A stretch of 47,652 bases of DNA, taken from contig NZ_RZUL01000011.1 of NCBI RefSeq assembly GCF_004005485.1, positions 1 to 47,652 on the forward strand. Direction: 5' to 3'. Shown here one piece after another: positions 15,038-23,035 of this stretch. The stretch is from Sphingobium algorifonticola (GTDB lineage: Bacteria; Pseudomonadota; Alphaproteobacteria; Sphingomonadales; Sphingomonadaceae). The notes under the pieces were generated by a model. That model had not been told where the DNA came from. It saw only the letters and a list, made by a program, of their open reading frames with translations, and searched no databases. Each line of letters opens with the position of its first letter. Position 1 is the first letter of the stretch. The translations under genes were made by a program, and so were the position numbers.

Positions 15038-16245
15038 AAATATCTCTGGTGAATGCGGCATCGACGGCGCGCAAACTTTCAGCGCTCATTCGCAAGCATG
15101 ACAGTATTTCGATTGCGGTTGCCTGGGGCGGCATCACGGAAGTCGCTCAGACGCTCCTTGCCCATAGCGAAAAGTTCGAGTCCGTTCTCCTGGGTGTCGA
15201 CTTCTCTGCAACCGAGGCCGCGCTCGTCGATTGCCTCGTTGATGTTCCCAACGCCTATGTCGCGAAGAATCGCCTGGGCTGCTTCCATCCTAAGATCTTT
15301 TACTTCGAGACGGGGGACAAGGCGGAGGCGATCGTCGGCAGTGCCAACTTCACCAAGGGCGGGCTGGGCCCGAATTTCGAGGCCGGTGTGCATGCGAAGG
15401 GAGCGACCGACAATCCTTTCTTCGTACAGGTCCGCAGCCAGATCAAAGCCTACGCGCCGCTCCGCCTCCCCATCACGCCGGAGCTTGCCGAGAGCTACAG
15501 GCGCCAGGCCAAGGCGGCTGCAGGCAAGCCGAGGCCGAAGAGTCCGATCCTGCCGGACGATCGCAAAGAGTGGGCACGGGTCAACTCGCCGCTCGCCACG
15601 ATGGAATGGCCCGAATTCGTGAAGCTCGCCCGTCGCGATGAATATCATGACTTCGAGAAGCGCATGAAGCTCGTGCGGGCCATCCAGCAGATCTTCTCGC
15701 GCACTCCCTCCTTCGCGAAGGTCTCGGCTGCCGAGGCCAAGGGCATCGCTGGGGTACTCGGCAAGAATGAGGCCGAAGCCGTGGGTCTGGCCGATCTTGA
15801 CTGGGGCTGGTTCGGCTCGATGGGCGGTGCCGGCACCTTTGCCGAGCTGATCGGTCTCGAAGACGGCGCACTTGCCGCCGCGCTCGATGCGATCCCGCGC
15901 CGTGGTGACGTGACCGAGGCACAGTTCAACGACTACGTCGCGGCCTTCACGGCCGCCTTTTCGAAATCCTCCCGAGTGGCGCGGCTGGCACCGGCCACCC
16001 GGTTGCTCGCCATGAAGCGACCCGATGTCTTCGTCTGCGTGAACGGTGGCAACACCCCGGGCCTCGCCGAGGCGCTCTCCTTCGCGCCGACGACGATCAA
16101 GCTCGAAAACTATTGGGGCCGCGTGATCGAGTCCATCAGGCAGGCGCCCTGGTACACGGCCGAGCGGCCCACCGGGCGCGACACCGAGCTCTGGGACGCG
16201 CGCGCCGCCATGCTCGACGCCATCTATTATCGGCCGACCAACTGA
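15034..16245 (+). CDS. HKD (phospholipase D-like) nuclease-family protein (403 aa)
   Basis: A single HKD-like motif lies at CFHPKIFYFETGDKAEAIVG (H85, K87, with Glu92 where the motif has Asp), followed by GSANFTKGGLG (102-112) with the usual Ser/Asn. HKD enzymes include Nuc-like nucleases and BfiI-type restriction enzymes that act as dimers, so one motif can suffice. Residues ~180-400 form an unknown domain with a QIFSRTPSFAKVSAAEAKGI segment and CVNGGNTPGLAEALSF. It overlaps the following acetyltransferase gene by one base. I infer a nucleic-acid-targeting effector in a defence cassette. A lipid or other phosphodiester substrate is possible. Confidence 0.75.
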   Translation: MKISLVNAASTARKLSALIRKHDSISIAVAWGGITEVAQTLLAHSEKFESVLLGVDFSATEAALVDCLVDVPNAYVAKNRLGCFHPKIFYFETGDKAEAIVGSANFTKGGLGPNFEAGVHAKGATDNPFFVQVRSQIKAYAPLRLPITPELAESYRRQAKAAAGKPRPKSPILPDDRKEWARVNSPLATMEWPEFVKLARRDEYHDFEKRMKLVRAIQQIFSRTPSFAKVSAAEAKGIAGVLGKNEAEAVGLADLDWGWFGSMGGAGTFAELIGLEDGALAAALDAIPRRGDVTEAQFNDYVAAFTAAFSKSSRVARLAPATRLLAMKRPDVFVCVNGGNTPGLAEALSFAPTTIKLENYWGRVIESIRQAPWYTAERPTGRDTELWDARAAMLDAIYYRPTN

Positions 16246-16823
16246 TGAGCGGCGTTCCCGAAGCCGGGAGCGGGCTGGCGCGCTGGTTCGGCAGTTTTGC
16301 TGATCTGAGCCTTGCTGACCAGCGTGCGGTCGCCGAACTCGTCAAAGCAGGCGGTGCCATTCAGGGCAGCGTCGAGGACATCATGCCGAGGCTTCGTCGG
16401 ACCAGAATTATGGCCCTGCTGCGCGAAGGTGAGAGGGGCCGCATCGTTGGCGCCGGCGCTCTCAAGGTACCGCTGCGGCGCTATCGCCAAGGCCGGTTCG
16501 CCAACGCGGGTGCATCGATCGCCGGCTTCGAGGAGGCACCCGAGCTTGGATATGTCGTCGTCCATAGAGATCGGCGCGGCCAAATGCTCTCTGGCGATCT
16601 CGTCGAGGCGATTGCCGCGGCAATCCATGAACCCGCTTTCGCCACGACCGACAGCAACACCATGCGCAATAGCCTTGAAAGGTCGGGCTTCATGAGGGTG
16701 GGGACAGACTGGCAGGGCAGCAAGGGCACCCTATCGCTGTGGGTCATTGATCCGGGCCGCGTCATGCTCAAGGGAAGGCTGAACGTGACGCAGATCCACG
16801 GTCCGAACTCCAGCCATCGCTGA
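16245..16823 (+). CDS. GNAT-family N-acetyltransferase-like protein (192 aa)
   Basis: The segment RIMALLREGERGRIVGAGAL, followed by ELGYVVVHRDRRGQMLSGDL and ATTDSNTMRNSLERSGFMRV, matches GNAT beta4-alpha3 and C-terminal strands. The acetyl-CoA pyrophosphate loop, usually RGxGxG/A, is here DRRGQMLS and looks weak, so activity may be altered. The ATG overlaps the HKD stop (TGATG), so the two proteins are made together. It could modify a toxin, tRNA or the HKD partner; this is inference from the pairing. It converges on the STAND gene nine bases downstream. Confidence 0.7.
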   Translation: MSGVPEAGSGLARWFGSFADLSLADQRAVAELVKAGGAIQGSVEDIMPRLRRTRIMALLREGERGRIVGAGALKVPLRRYRQGRFANAGASIAGFEEAPELGYVVVHRDRRGQMLSGDLVEAIAAAIHEPAFATTDSNTMRNSLERSGFMRVGTDWQGSKGTLSLWVIDPGRVMLKGRLNVTQIHGPNSSHR

Positions 16824-16831
16824 TCTGCGGC

Positions 16832-19726
16832 CTAGCGACCGTGACACCGTTTGTATTTCTGCCCTGAGCCGCAAGGGCAGCGCTCATTCCGGCCAACCTT
16901 CTTGTGTTGCTCAACGGACGGCGTTGCGCCTCTCCGCTGGTCGAACAGCGCTTGGAGCGGCGGAGGAATATCGACACGACGCTGGGGAGGCCCTCCATAG
17001 CGCCGGACATCACTGATGATCTGCTTCTGGTCCTGAAAGGCAGCGCGATGGTTGGGATCCATCGCTTCCTCATAGGGACGAAGGCGCTCGACCTCATGGG
17101 TTGCCGCCTGATGATCGCCGCAGTAGGCCAGCACCACCGCATAGAGCGCTCGCAGTTCGAGCACGTCGGAGGTGAGGCCGATGGCTTGGATGACCGGGAA
17201 GATGTTGCGTTCGATGGTGTACCGGGCGGACTCGAAGTCATTCACCCAAACAAGTTCGTCGACCAGGTCCATCCCGACGCGAACGAAGGATGAGTATGCC
17301 TGCGCGAGTTCGTAGAATTTCATCGCATGAATGCGTGCCATGGTGGAGCGCTGGCTCTTCCGGCCGGCTGCCTGCGCGAGGAGATCGAGCGTGTCAGCCA
17401 GATGTTTGAGCTGATCGGTATTATCACAGCCCTTGGGAAGGAGCGGCCGCAGCTGCGGTGGATTACGGCCCATGACATCCGCTGGTGTTAACCCCAGCAC
17501 GTCGTAATATTCTTCCACCAACTTGCCCGCTTCGGCGACGGCTGTCGTGTTGTCTCCCAGCTTGAAAAAGGCGAGAGCCCGATTGTAGCGGAATACGCGC
17601 ATATGCTCGGCCTTGGCGGGCACCCGGCCTTCGACGAGCCCAAGCATTTCCTGAACCCCGGCCGCATCACCGACCATGGACTTGAGCAGCATGCGCTTCA
17701 TGCCCCAAGCAAGCCACTCATCCTCACCGAGATCATACTCGTCGAGAAGAGCTTTCATCGCATCGATACGGGCCTCGCCGGGCTCGAATTGCCCTGTGCG
17801 AAGATCGTTGAAGACAAGGCCATCGAGCGCCCAAAGCCGGATTCCGGCTTCACCATCGACATCGGCGGCGATCGCCAGCAGGTAGGGTTCAATCTCAGGC
17901 CAGACGCCCATTTCATGAAAAAGCTCGTCAGTCGCGAACTGGACCAGGATCATCGCATCCCCCAGTTGACCGAACAGACGAATGAGAAGGCCGAGCTTTC
18001 CGATGCTCCAGTCTTGCCGGATTGAGCGAATGATGATGCCGCGAAGAACCTCTTGCACCTTCTTCTCAAGGTCAGGACCGCGCGCCGCCAACTCGGCTTT
18101 GCCAAGCATCCTCACAGCGTCGTGGATCTTGATGCCCGTCATGCCAAACAGCTCGAGCGCCCCGGTAGAGGGTAGGGCTCGCAGGCGGGCAGCTGCACCC
18201 TTCGCATCAATACCACACGTCTCTTGCAGCAGCTGGGTCGCCTCGTCCTTGGAGAGGGCGACATCGGCAACGCTCAGTAGGGCAATGGCTTCGCGCGCGT
18301 CGGCGGGGAGACCGTCGAACGCCCTTTTCAGAATAATTTCCTGCGCCGTTTCGACAATGTGCGTCTGTGCCTCTACATCCTCGCAGAAGGCGCGGATCGC
18401 TCCGCCATAGTCACGCGCGGCGACGGCTGCCGCGTTGAGGACATAGAAGGGCAGGCCGCCCGTCAGCCGCGAAAGGCGCTCGCAGTCCGCGAAATTCACA
18501 AGGCAGCCAGCATCGTGCGCGGCCGCAGCAATCGTATCCTCATCCCAGCCGTTGAGCGCTTCGGCCTGGATGTTGAATCTGGCCTCAAGCGCAGCGATCC
18601 ATGGGCCAGGCTGGCAGAGGAGCAGCAGACGCAAGTGCGGCGCGCGGCCGACGATGGCCTCAATGTCAGAGGCAGGGATGCGATGGGCGTTGTCGATGAC
18701 AACGTCGGCATGCAGGCCCTCCTGGCCGAGCGTGACGCTCAAGGTCCCCAGCATGTCGAGACCACTGGCGCCCGGCAGCAGAATCTCACCGAGCTTGCCG
18801 CTCGAACGCCCGTACATCCTCCCGGCGACTTCACGCGCGACGGCAGAGGCAAGCGCAGCACCGGGCATCTCGACGACATCGATATAGGTGACAGGGAGGG
18901 GGGCATGCTGCGCGGCTTCTGCGACCCAGGCTGTCTTGCCGGCACCGGAAAGCCCTGCGATGATGCGGACTGGCTTCTCTGCCAGCAGCGCTGGCTCGTT
19001 CATCTGCGCGCGGTAGACTGGTGGGGGTGCTGGCAACTCCTGCATCTGAACGACAAGCTGCTCGAACAGGCCGGGCAGTTCTGCCCGTGAGAAGCTGTGA
19101 TCCTTGCGTGGTGGCGATCCAGCCGATGCGAGCATGACGAGGCTCGCCAGCTTCCAGGTCAGTGTCTCGGGCCGTAGCAGCGCGAACGGGAGCTGGCCCG
19201 CGAGTTCCGAGCAGACCGATATGGCGTCAGCAAGATCGCGTGGCGGACAGGGCAAGCAAGACCGGGTCGGCTCAGGACCGTCGGGCCAGTGCAACTCGAC
19301 ATCTTCCGGCCAATCGGACGTGGCAATCTGCTTTTCCAAGGGATCGTTCGGCGCAGCATTGGAAGCGATCACGAAACTCGGGTTGCCCGGACGAGCTCCC
19401 TTGCGATGCTCCTCCCTGATTTCCTCGAAACGCTCCAGTGCGCCCGAAATGTCGCCCGCAGCGAGTTTACCGTTACGCGTCTTGACCTGAACATAGATCC
19501 GCCGGTCGGGCAGGACGATCTCAATGTCTTCGTCGCCTTCGACGACGATCCGCTCCACCCCGGCTGCTCCCGCAAGCAGCAGGCATGCCGCGCAATACAG
19601 GTGCTGATAGAGGAAGCCGCGGTGGACTGCCTCGATCCGAATGAGTTGCCTTTCGTCGATGACCGAAATGCCATCACCGGGAAAAATTTCGCCGCTGGAA
19701 GTCGCGGCCTCTGAATCTTCGGCCAA
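16832..19726 (-). CDS. STAND NTPase with N-terminal Cap4-like nuclease and C-terminal SEC-C motif (964 aa)
   Basis: Three parts are visible. Residues ~30-150: a DUF4297/Cap4-type dsDNA nuclease fold with FLYQHLYCAACLLLAG, EGDEDIEIVLPDRRIYVQVK (Asp67/Glu69 and Gln80-x-Lys82) of the PD-(D/E)XK type. Residues ~250-450: a STAND ATPase with Walker A GLSGAGKT (258-265), Walker B DVVIDNAHRI (341-350) and the sensor strand RLLLLCQPGP. Residues ~500-930: helical repeats, TPR-like, probably sensor. The last 20 residues (NERCPCGSGQKYKRC within them) are a SEC-C zinc motif. The architecture is like antiviral STAND (Avs) proteins: target sensing triggers oligomerisation and DNA cleavage. TTG start with upstream GAGG. 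It is monocistronic. Confidence 0.85.
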   Translation of the reverse strand: MAEDSEAATSSGEIFPGDGISVIDERQLIRIEAVHRGFLYQHLYCAACLLLAGAAGVERIVVEGDEDIEIVLPDRRIYVQVKTRNGKLAAGDISGALERFEEIREEHRKGARPGNPSFVIASNAAPNDPLEKQIATSDWPEDVELHWPDGPEPTRSCLPCPPRDLADAISVCSELAGQLPFALLRPETLTWKLASLVMLASAGSPPRKDHSFSRAELPGLFEQLVVQMQELPAPPPVYRAQMNEPALLAEKPVRIIAGLSGAGKTAWVAEAAQHAPLPVTYIDVVEMPGAALASAVAREVAGRMYGRSSGKLGEILLPGASGLDMLGTLSVTLGQEGLHADVVIDNAHRIPASDIEAIVGRAPHLRLLLLCQPGPWIAALEARFNIQAEALNGWDEDTIAAAAHDAGCLVNFADCERLSRLTGGLPFYVLNAAAVAARDYGGAIRAFCEDVEAQTHIVETAQEIILKRAFDGLPADAREAIALLSVADVALSKDEATQLLQETCGIDAKGAAARLRALPSTGALELFGMTGIKIHDAVRMLGKAELAARGPDLEKKVQEVLRGIIIRSIRQDWSIGKLGLLIRLFGQLGDAMILVQFATDELFHEMGVWPEIEPYLLAIAADVDGEAGIRLWALDGLVFNDLRTGQFEPGEARIDAMKALLDEYDLGEDEWLAWGMKRMLLKSMVGDAAGVQEMLGLVEGRVPAKAEHMRVFRYNRALAFFKLGDNTTAVAEAGKLVEEYYDVLGLTPADVMGRNPPQLRPLLPKGCDNTDQLKHLADTLDLLAQAAGRKSQRSTMARIHAMKFYELAQAYSSFVRVGMDLVDELVWVNDFESARYTIERNIFPVIQAIGLTSDVLELRALYAVVLAYCGDHQAATHEVERLRPYEEAMDPNHRAAFQDQKQIISDVRRYGGPPQRRVDIPPPLQALFDQRRGATPSVEQHKKVGRNERCPCGSGQKYKRCHGR

Positions 19727-19788
19727 GCGAACCTCGCGATCGAACAGATGGTCAGCGGAGATTAGCGCATGACCCCGATCATGTCACG

Positions 19789-19800
19789 ATCCCACGGGAT
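19789..19800. promoter_or_regulatory. small palindrome upstream of the STAND gene
   Basis: ATCCCACGGGAT (5-bp arms, 2-bp centre), about 63 bp before the TTG start of the STAND gene in a 237-bp intergenic region. A possible operator; too short to be certain. Confidence 0.2.
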
Positions 19801-19963
19801 TGTTGCGTCTTAGTCCCATTTTCAAACCTACTATTTTCGCAAAGCTATTTCCTTCCGTTTGGTCTTCGCGCTGGCCTTCAGTCACCGCAGTTTTTCATCG
19901 GCTGTCTTTCAAAGCCTCCTCTCTGTCCTACTTCGCACAGCAAAGGAGAACGCCGTGAATGGG

Positions 19964-21064
19964 TTAGACCGACACCTTGCGATATCTGTCGCCGCGCACA
20001 AAACCAGCCGCCAAGCACCACTCGCGCGTGAGGCCGGCGCCCGTGTTGTTCGAATAGGCGCCAGCGTTTGCCCGGAATCGCAAAAATGATGGCCATGAGG
20101 CAGGGCAGGGGTGATTGGTCTTGACGTGGACCATCGCCTTTTCGCCGTTCCGGATGTCCGTTATCGGCTTTACCGAATAATATTCCCCCCAGTCATTGGT
20201 CTCCTCAAGCACAAGGTGCGTGACGGTGTGGCGGCTTGAGGGGCGTCGATCCACGACGAGTTTCGCGGCCGCAAGATGGTCCTCTCTGCGGTCCCAATCT
20301 CGGAAATAGACGTTCGAGGCGCAGCCAAGGACCTGCAAGGCGTTGAGCGCTGCGATATCGGCAGGCTTCGCTGCGTCGATCCAGCGCTCGCGCCCATCGT
20401 AGCTGTAGACGGCGCCGTCATATAGGATCCCGCAAAGCTGCGAGTTCAGCGGCAAGACGAAAATCGCGCCGGCCGATTTCACTCCGAAGCCATTCAATGC
20501 CTTGTGCCGGCGTTGGAGATGCAGTCGGTTGGTCAGGATCGCGGGGTTGTCCGACGTAACGAAGGGCATATCCGTGTGATTGCGGACCAAGCAAAGTTTC
20601 AGATCATCGACGATCTTCATGGTCTCATTGAAGTGCAGCATCGCTGCCTGCACGGCTGCCAATATAGCCTCTCGCATCGGCGGCATCGGGATGTCGGAGC
20701 CCGGCACGTCCTGCAGCGCCAGAACCATTTCGCTCGCGGCTCGTGAAGCGGATTCAGTTCTAAGATACTGGAGATAGGCAAAGCGCTTCAGCACGATGTT
20801 TACTCGGCCATCGACGGTTGGGTGGCCATCCTCAAGCAGCCGGACCACTTCGCCATAATTGTTCTCGACGAAATTTATCGCACTCTCGAGCTTTGGGTCT
20901 CGTCCGTAGAAATAGTCGCTCGAACACTGGTTTTTAACCGGGGCATTCGGGATGGGCTTCATCTGGCGCAGATTGATCAGACTGATCGCCAGATTCTCGC
21001 CGTCGAGGCTGAACGGCCGCAGATGAACCTTCGGTACGAAATGTTGGTTTTTGTTGAACGCCAT
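19964..21064 (-). CDS. DUF4238 protein (366 aa)
   Basis: The N-terminus MAFNKNQHFVPKVHLRPFS is the signature of DUF4238 (NQHxxPxxxLxxF). Later segments such as ADKPFVT-like MPFVTSDNPAILTNR and IFVLPLNSQLCGILYD are also typical. The family has no established enzyme activity that I know of but occurs repeatedly in accessory and defence regions. Soluble, no membrane segment. It stands between the STAND gene and the AbiE pair on the same strand with gaps of 237 and 56 bp, so it may have its own promoter. Confidence 0.75.
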   Translation of the reverse strand: MAFNKNQHFVPKVHLRPFSLDGENLAISLINLRQMKPIPNAPVKNQCSSDYFYGRDPKLESAINFVENNYGEVVRLLEDGHPTVDGRVNIVLKRFAYLQYLRTESASRAASEMVLALQDVPGSDIPMPPMREAILAAVQAAMLHFNETMKIVDDLKLCLVRNHTDMPFVTSDNPAILTNRLHLQRRHKALNGFGVKSAGAIFVLPLNSQLCGILYDGAVYSYDGRERWIDAAKPADIAALNALQVLGCASNVYFRDWDRREDHLAAAKLVVDRRPSSRHTVTHLVLEETNDWGEYYSVKPITDIRNGEKAMVHVKTNHPCPASWPSFLRFRANAGAYSNNTGAGLTREWCLAAGFVRGDRYRKVSV

Positions 21065-21120
21065 TTCTCCGCTCGCCGCTATTCAGACTGATATGAGTAG
21101 CACGGCATAGGTATCCGAGC

Positions 21121-21954
21121 CTATTCTGGTAAATCGGCATCGCGTAGAACGCGCATAACCTCGCGAAATACCCCTTCGAATGGTGGCAGATCGCTCATCT
21201 GCTGCTGCAACCGTCCAGTCCACAGTGTGCTCAGACGCTTCTCTTTGGCGGCGATTGCGGCGGCTATGCCGTTGGGCATGCGTTCCCGAAGGGCGAGCTT
21301 CTGGCTGAACTCGGCGAGATATTCCGCCGGTCGGATGTCCCGCTCCTCGAGCAGATTCCACAGGTCGTAGAGATCTCGTGGCTCGGTGCGGGCCTTGTCT
21401 GAAAGGGCCGCAAGTTTCTCGACGAATATCTCTGCCAGGCTGTAGGCCAGGATGGTCGGCCCTTCCGGCAGGTCAGCAAATTCCTCGAAGGTCCGGAGGA
21501 TCGGGCGATCGGCCAACGGAAAGCAAAACACCTCATTGATCGTGATATCGACTTTCACGTCGCTGCGCGCGGGCAGGGGGCCTTTGTAGCTCAGATAGAA
21601 GGTGTGGGTGTTCTGATGACCATGCCGGTCGGGCCTGTCATAGGCCATGTTGATACCTGACGCTGCCTCGACGATGGCAAAGATCTCGTCCAGGCCGGAG
21701 AGGATAGTGTCCAGCTCGATCGGCTTGATCAGCGAGAAATCGAGATCTTCGGAGAAGCGGTAATTTTCGAACCAGCAGCGGCGCAGTGCCGTCCCGCCCT
21801 TGAAGGCGAGAAATTCGCGCAAAGGATGCTGGGCCAGACCGGTCAGGAACCAGGCCAGGCAGTAGTCGCGTTCGATCACCGCCTCAGGCACGCGGCGGCC
21901 GCGCGGCTTGAGAAGGCCGTTGGCGATACGGGAAAGATCGCGCTGGGGGATCAT
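21121..21954 (-). CDS. abiEii: AbiEii-type nucleotidyltransferase toxin (277 aa)
   Basis: A DUF1814/AbiEii nucleotidyltransferase: FLAFKGGTALRRCWF (49-62) and NYRFSEDLDFSLI (Asp70, Asp72) form the catalytic GGT...DxD core. The C-terminal region has AEIFVEKLAALSDKARTEPR and YDLWNLLEERD, also diagnostic. AbiEii-type toxins transfer nucleotides (GTP/CTP, to tRNA in studied members) and arrest growth, giving phage abortive infection or plasmid stability. The ATG at 21954 overlaps the AbiEi stop (ATGA). An upstream in-frame ATG at 22011 lies inside abiEi and was rejected. Confidence 0.9.
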   Translation of the reverse strand: MIPQRDLSRIANGLLKPRGRRVPEAVIERDYCLAWFLTGLAQHPLREFLAFKGGTALRRCWFENYRFSEDLDFSLIKPIELDTILSGLDEIFAIVEAASGINMAYDRPDRHGHQNTHTFYLSYKGPLPARSDVKVDITINEVFCFPLADRPILRTFEEFADLPEGPTILAYSLAEIFVEKLAALSDKARTEPRDLYDLWNLLEERDIRPAEYLAEFSQKLALRERMPNGIAAAIAAKEKRLSTLWTGRLQQQMSDLPPFEGVFREVMRVLRDADLPE

Positions 21955-22784
21955 CAACTGCTCCGGATTATATCGAGTTCGTCGGGCTCGACGTTGAGTC
22001 GGATGCGCCATCGTGCCAGCATCCGGCCCTCATTGGGAAACAACGGATCGAGACGCTGGTAGGTCGGGGTCAGCCGCGCGCGCAATGGCTCCAATGCGGC
22101 TGCGTCGGCCAGCCCGTAAAATTCCAGCAGATAGCCTAGGCGGCGGATGACCGCGCCAACGCCGAGGTGAAGCGCATAGTCGATCATCAGTTCGACCCGC
22201 AGCGTGTCGCGCTTCATCCAGAGTCCCTTGGCGACCTCTGTGACGCCACCGACATATTGCGGATGGTCGAGACCATCGATGATGGTTCGCTCGGGATCGC
22301 TGACCCGGACCCGCTCTTCGGACGTAATCCAGATCTCGGTTATGCCGAAGAAATCCTGCGGTTTGACGTCGACGAAGCGGAACTCATACCCGTGAATGTG
22401 CTGCGGGCGCAGCCGTTTGGCGCAGGAGACGATGATGGCCAACTGCGGTTGGGTGACCATGCGGTGCAGTTCGAGGGCGCTCCCGTGAGAGATGAAGTAG
22501 TCAGCGTCGCCAACCAGCGTTCTTGCGATGAGGTAGGGATCGCTCACATGCTCGGTGTCGCGGCCCCGCTCGAAGGGCACCAGATTGTAAAGGCCGGGCT
22601 TGAGGCGCGTGACGATGCCGCGCGCTTCGGTGTTCGCGACGAGACTGCGTGCCGATGACGGGCTCAGACCTGTGATCTCCGTGACGTCAGCGAGCGAAAA
22701 GATCGGCTGACGGCGTTCGTTAAGTTCGACGATCAGCTGGGCGGCCCGAGGTCCAAGCGTCTTGAGATTATATCCTTCGCGCAA
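21954..22784 (-). CDS. abiEi: AbiEi-type antitoxin/repressor (276 aa)
   Basis: An N-terminal winged helix (FSLADVTEITGLSPSSARSL, then GIVTRLKPGLYNLVPFERG) is followed by the antitoxin domain with DADYFISHGSALELHRMVT and SDPERTIIDGLDHPQYVGGV. This is the type IV antitoxin architecture: it counters AbiEii and binds an inverted repeat in its own promoter. The start is a TTG at 22784 preceded by CGAGG. The promoter and palindrome at 22818-22846 fit autoregulation. Genes are arranged antitoxin first, overlapping the toxin. Confidence 0.88.
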   Translation of the reverse strand: MREGYNLKTLGPRAAQLIVELNERRQPIFSLADVTEITGLSPSSARSLVANTEARGIVTRLKPGLYNLVPFERGRDTEHVSDPYLIARTLVGDADYFISHGSALELHRMVTQPQLAIIVSCAKRLRPQHIHGYEFRFVDVKPQDFFGITEIWITSEERVRVSDPERTIIDGLDHPQYVGGVTEVAKGLWMKRDTLRVELMIDYALHLGVGAVIRRLGYLLEFYGLADAAALEPLRARLTPTYQRLDPLFPNEGRMLARWRIRLNVEPDELDIIRSS

Positions 22785-22817
22785 TTTGAGCCTCGTTGAG
22801 CGATGTTCGGCACGGTC

Positions 22818-22846
22818 GATATAACAGTAATTATATTATCTGGCAA
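22818..22846 (-). promoter_or_regulatory. predicted abiE promoter with overlapping operator
   Basis: On the minus strand: -35 TTGCCA (22846-22841), 17-bp spacer, -10 TATATC (22823-22818), about 35 bp before the TTG start. The inverted repeat ATATAA-CAGTAA-TTATAT (22819-22836) covers the -10 and part of the spacer and is the likely AbiEi operator. Confidence 0.6.
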
Positions 22847-23035
22847 GATTGCCGCGCTATATGGGACGGTTCGCGCGCATAGTATATCCGACAGGTTCAA
22901 GTTGCACCGCTGGTGGTTTACCAATCACGATAAATGTTCGTCCAAGCCGAACAAATTTGCCTGTTCTTAAACTAAGAGGCGATCGCCGGACCCGTTTGTC
23001 GCAGAGGGGCTACGGCACAAAAGACTGATTCTCAG

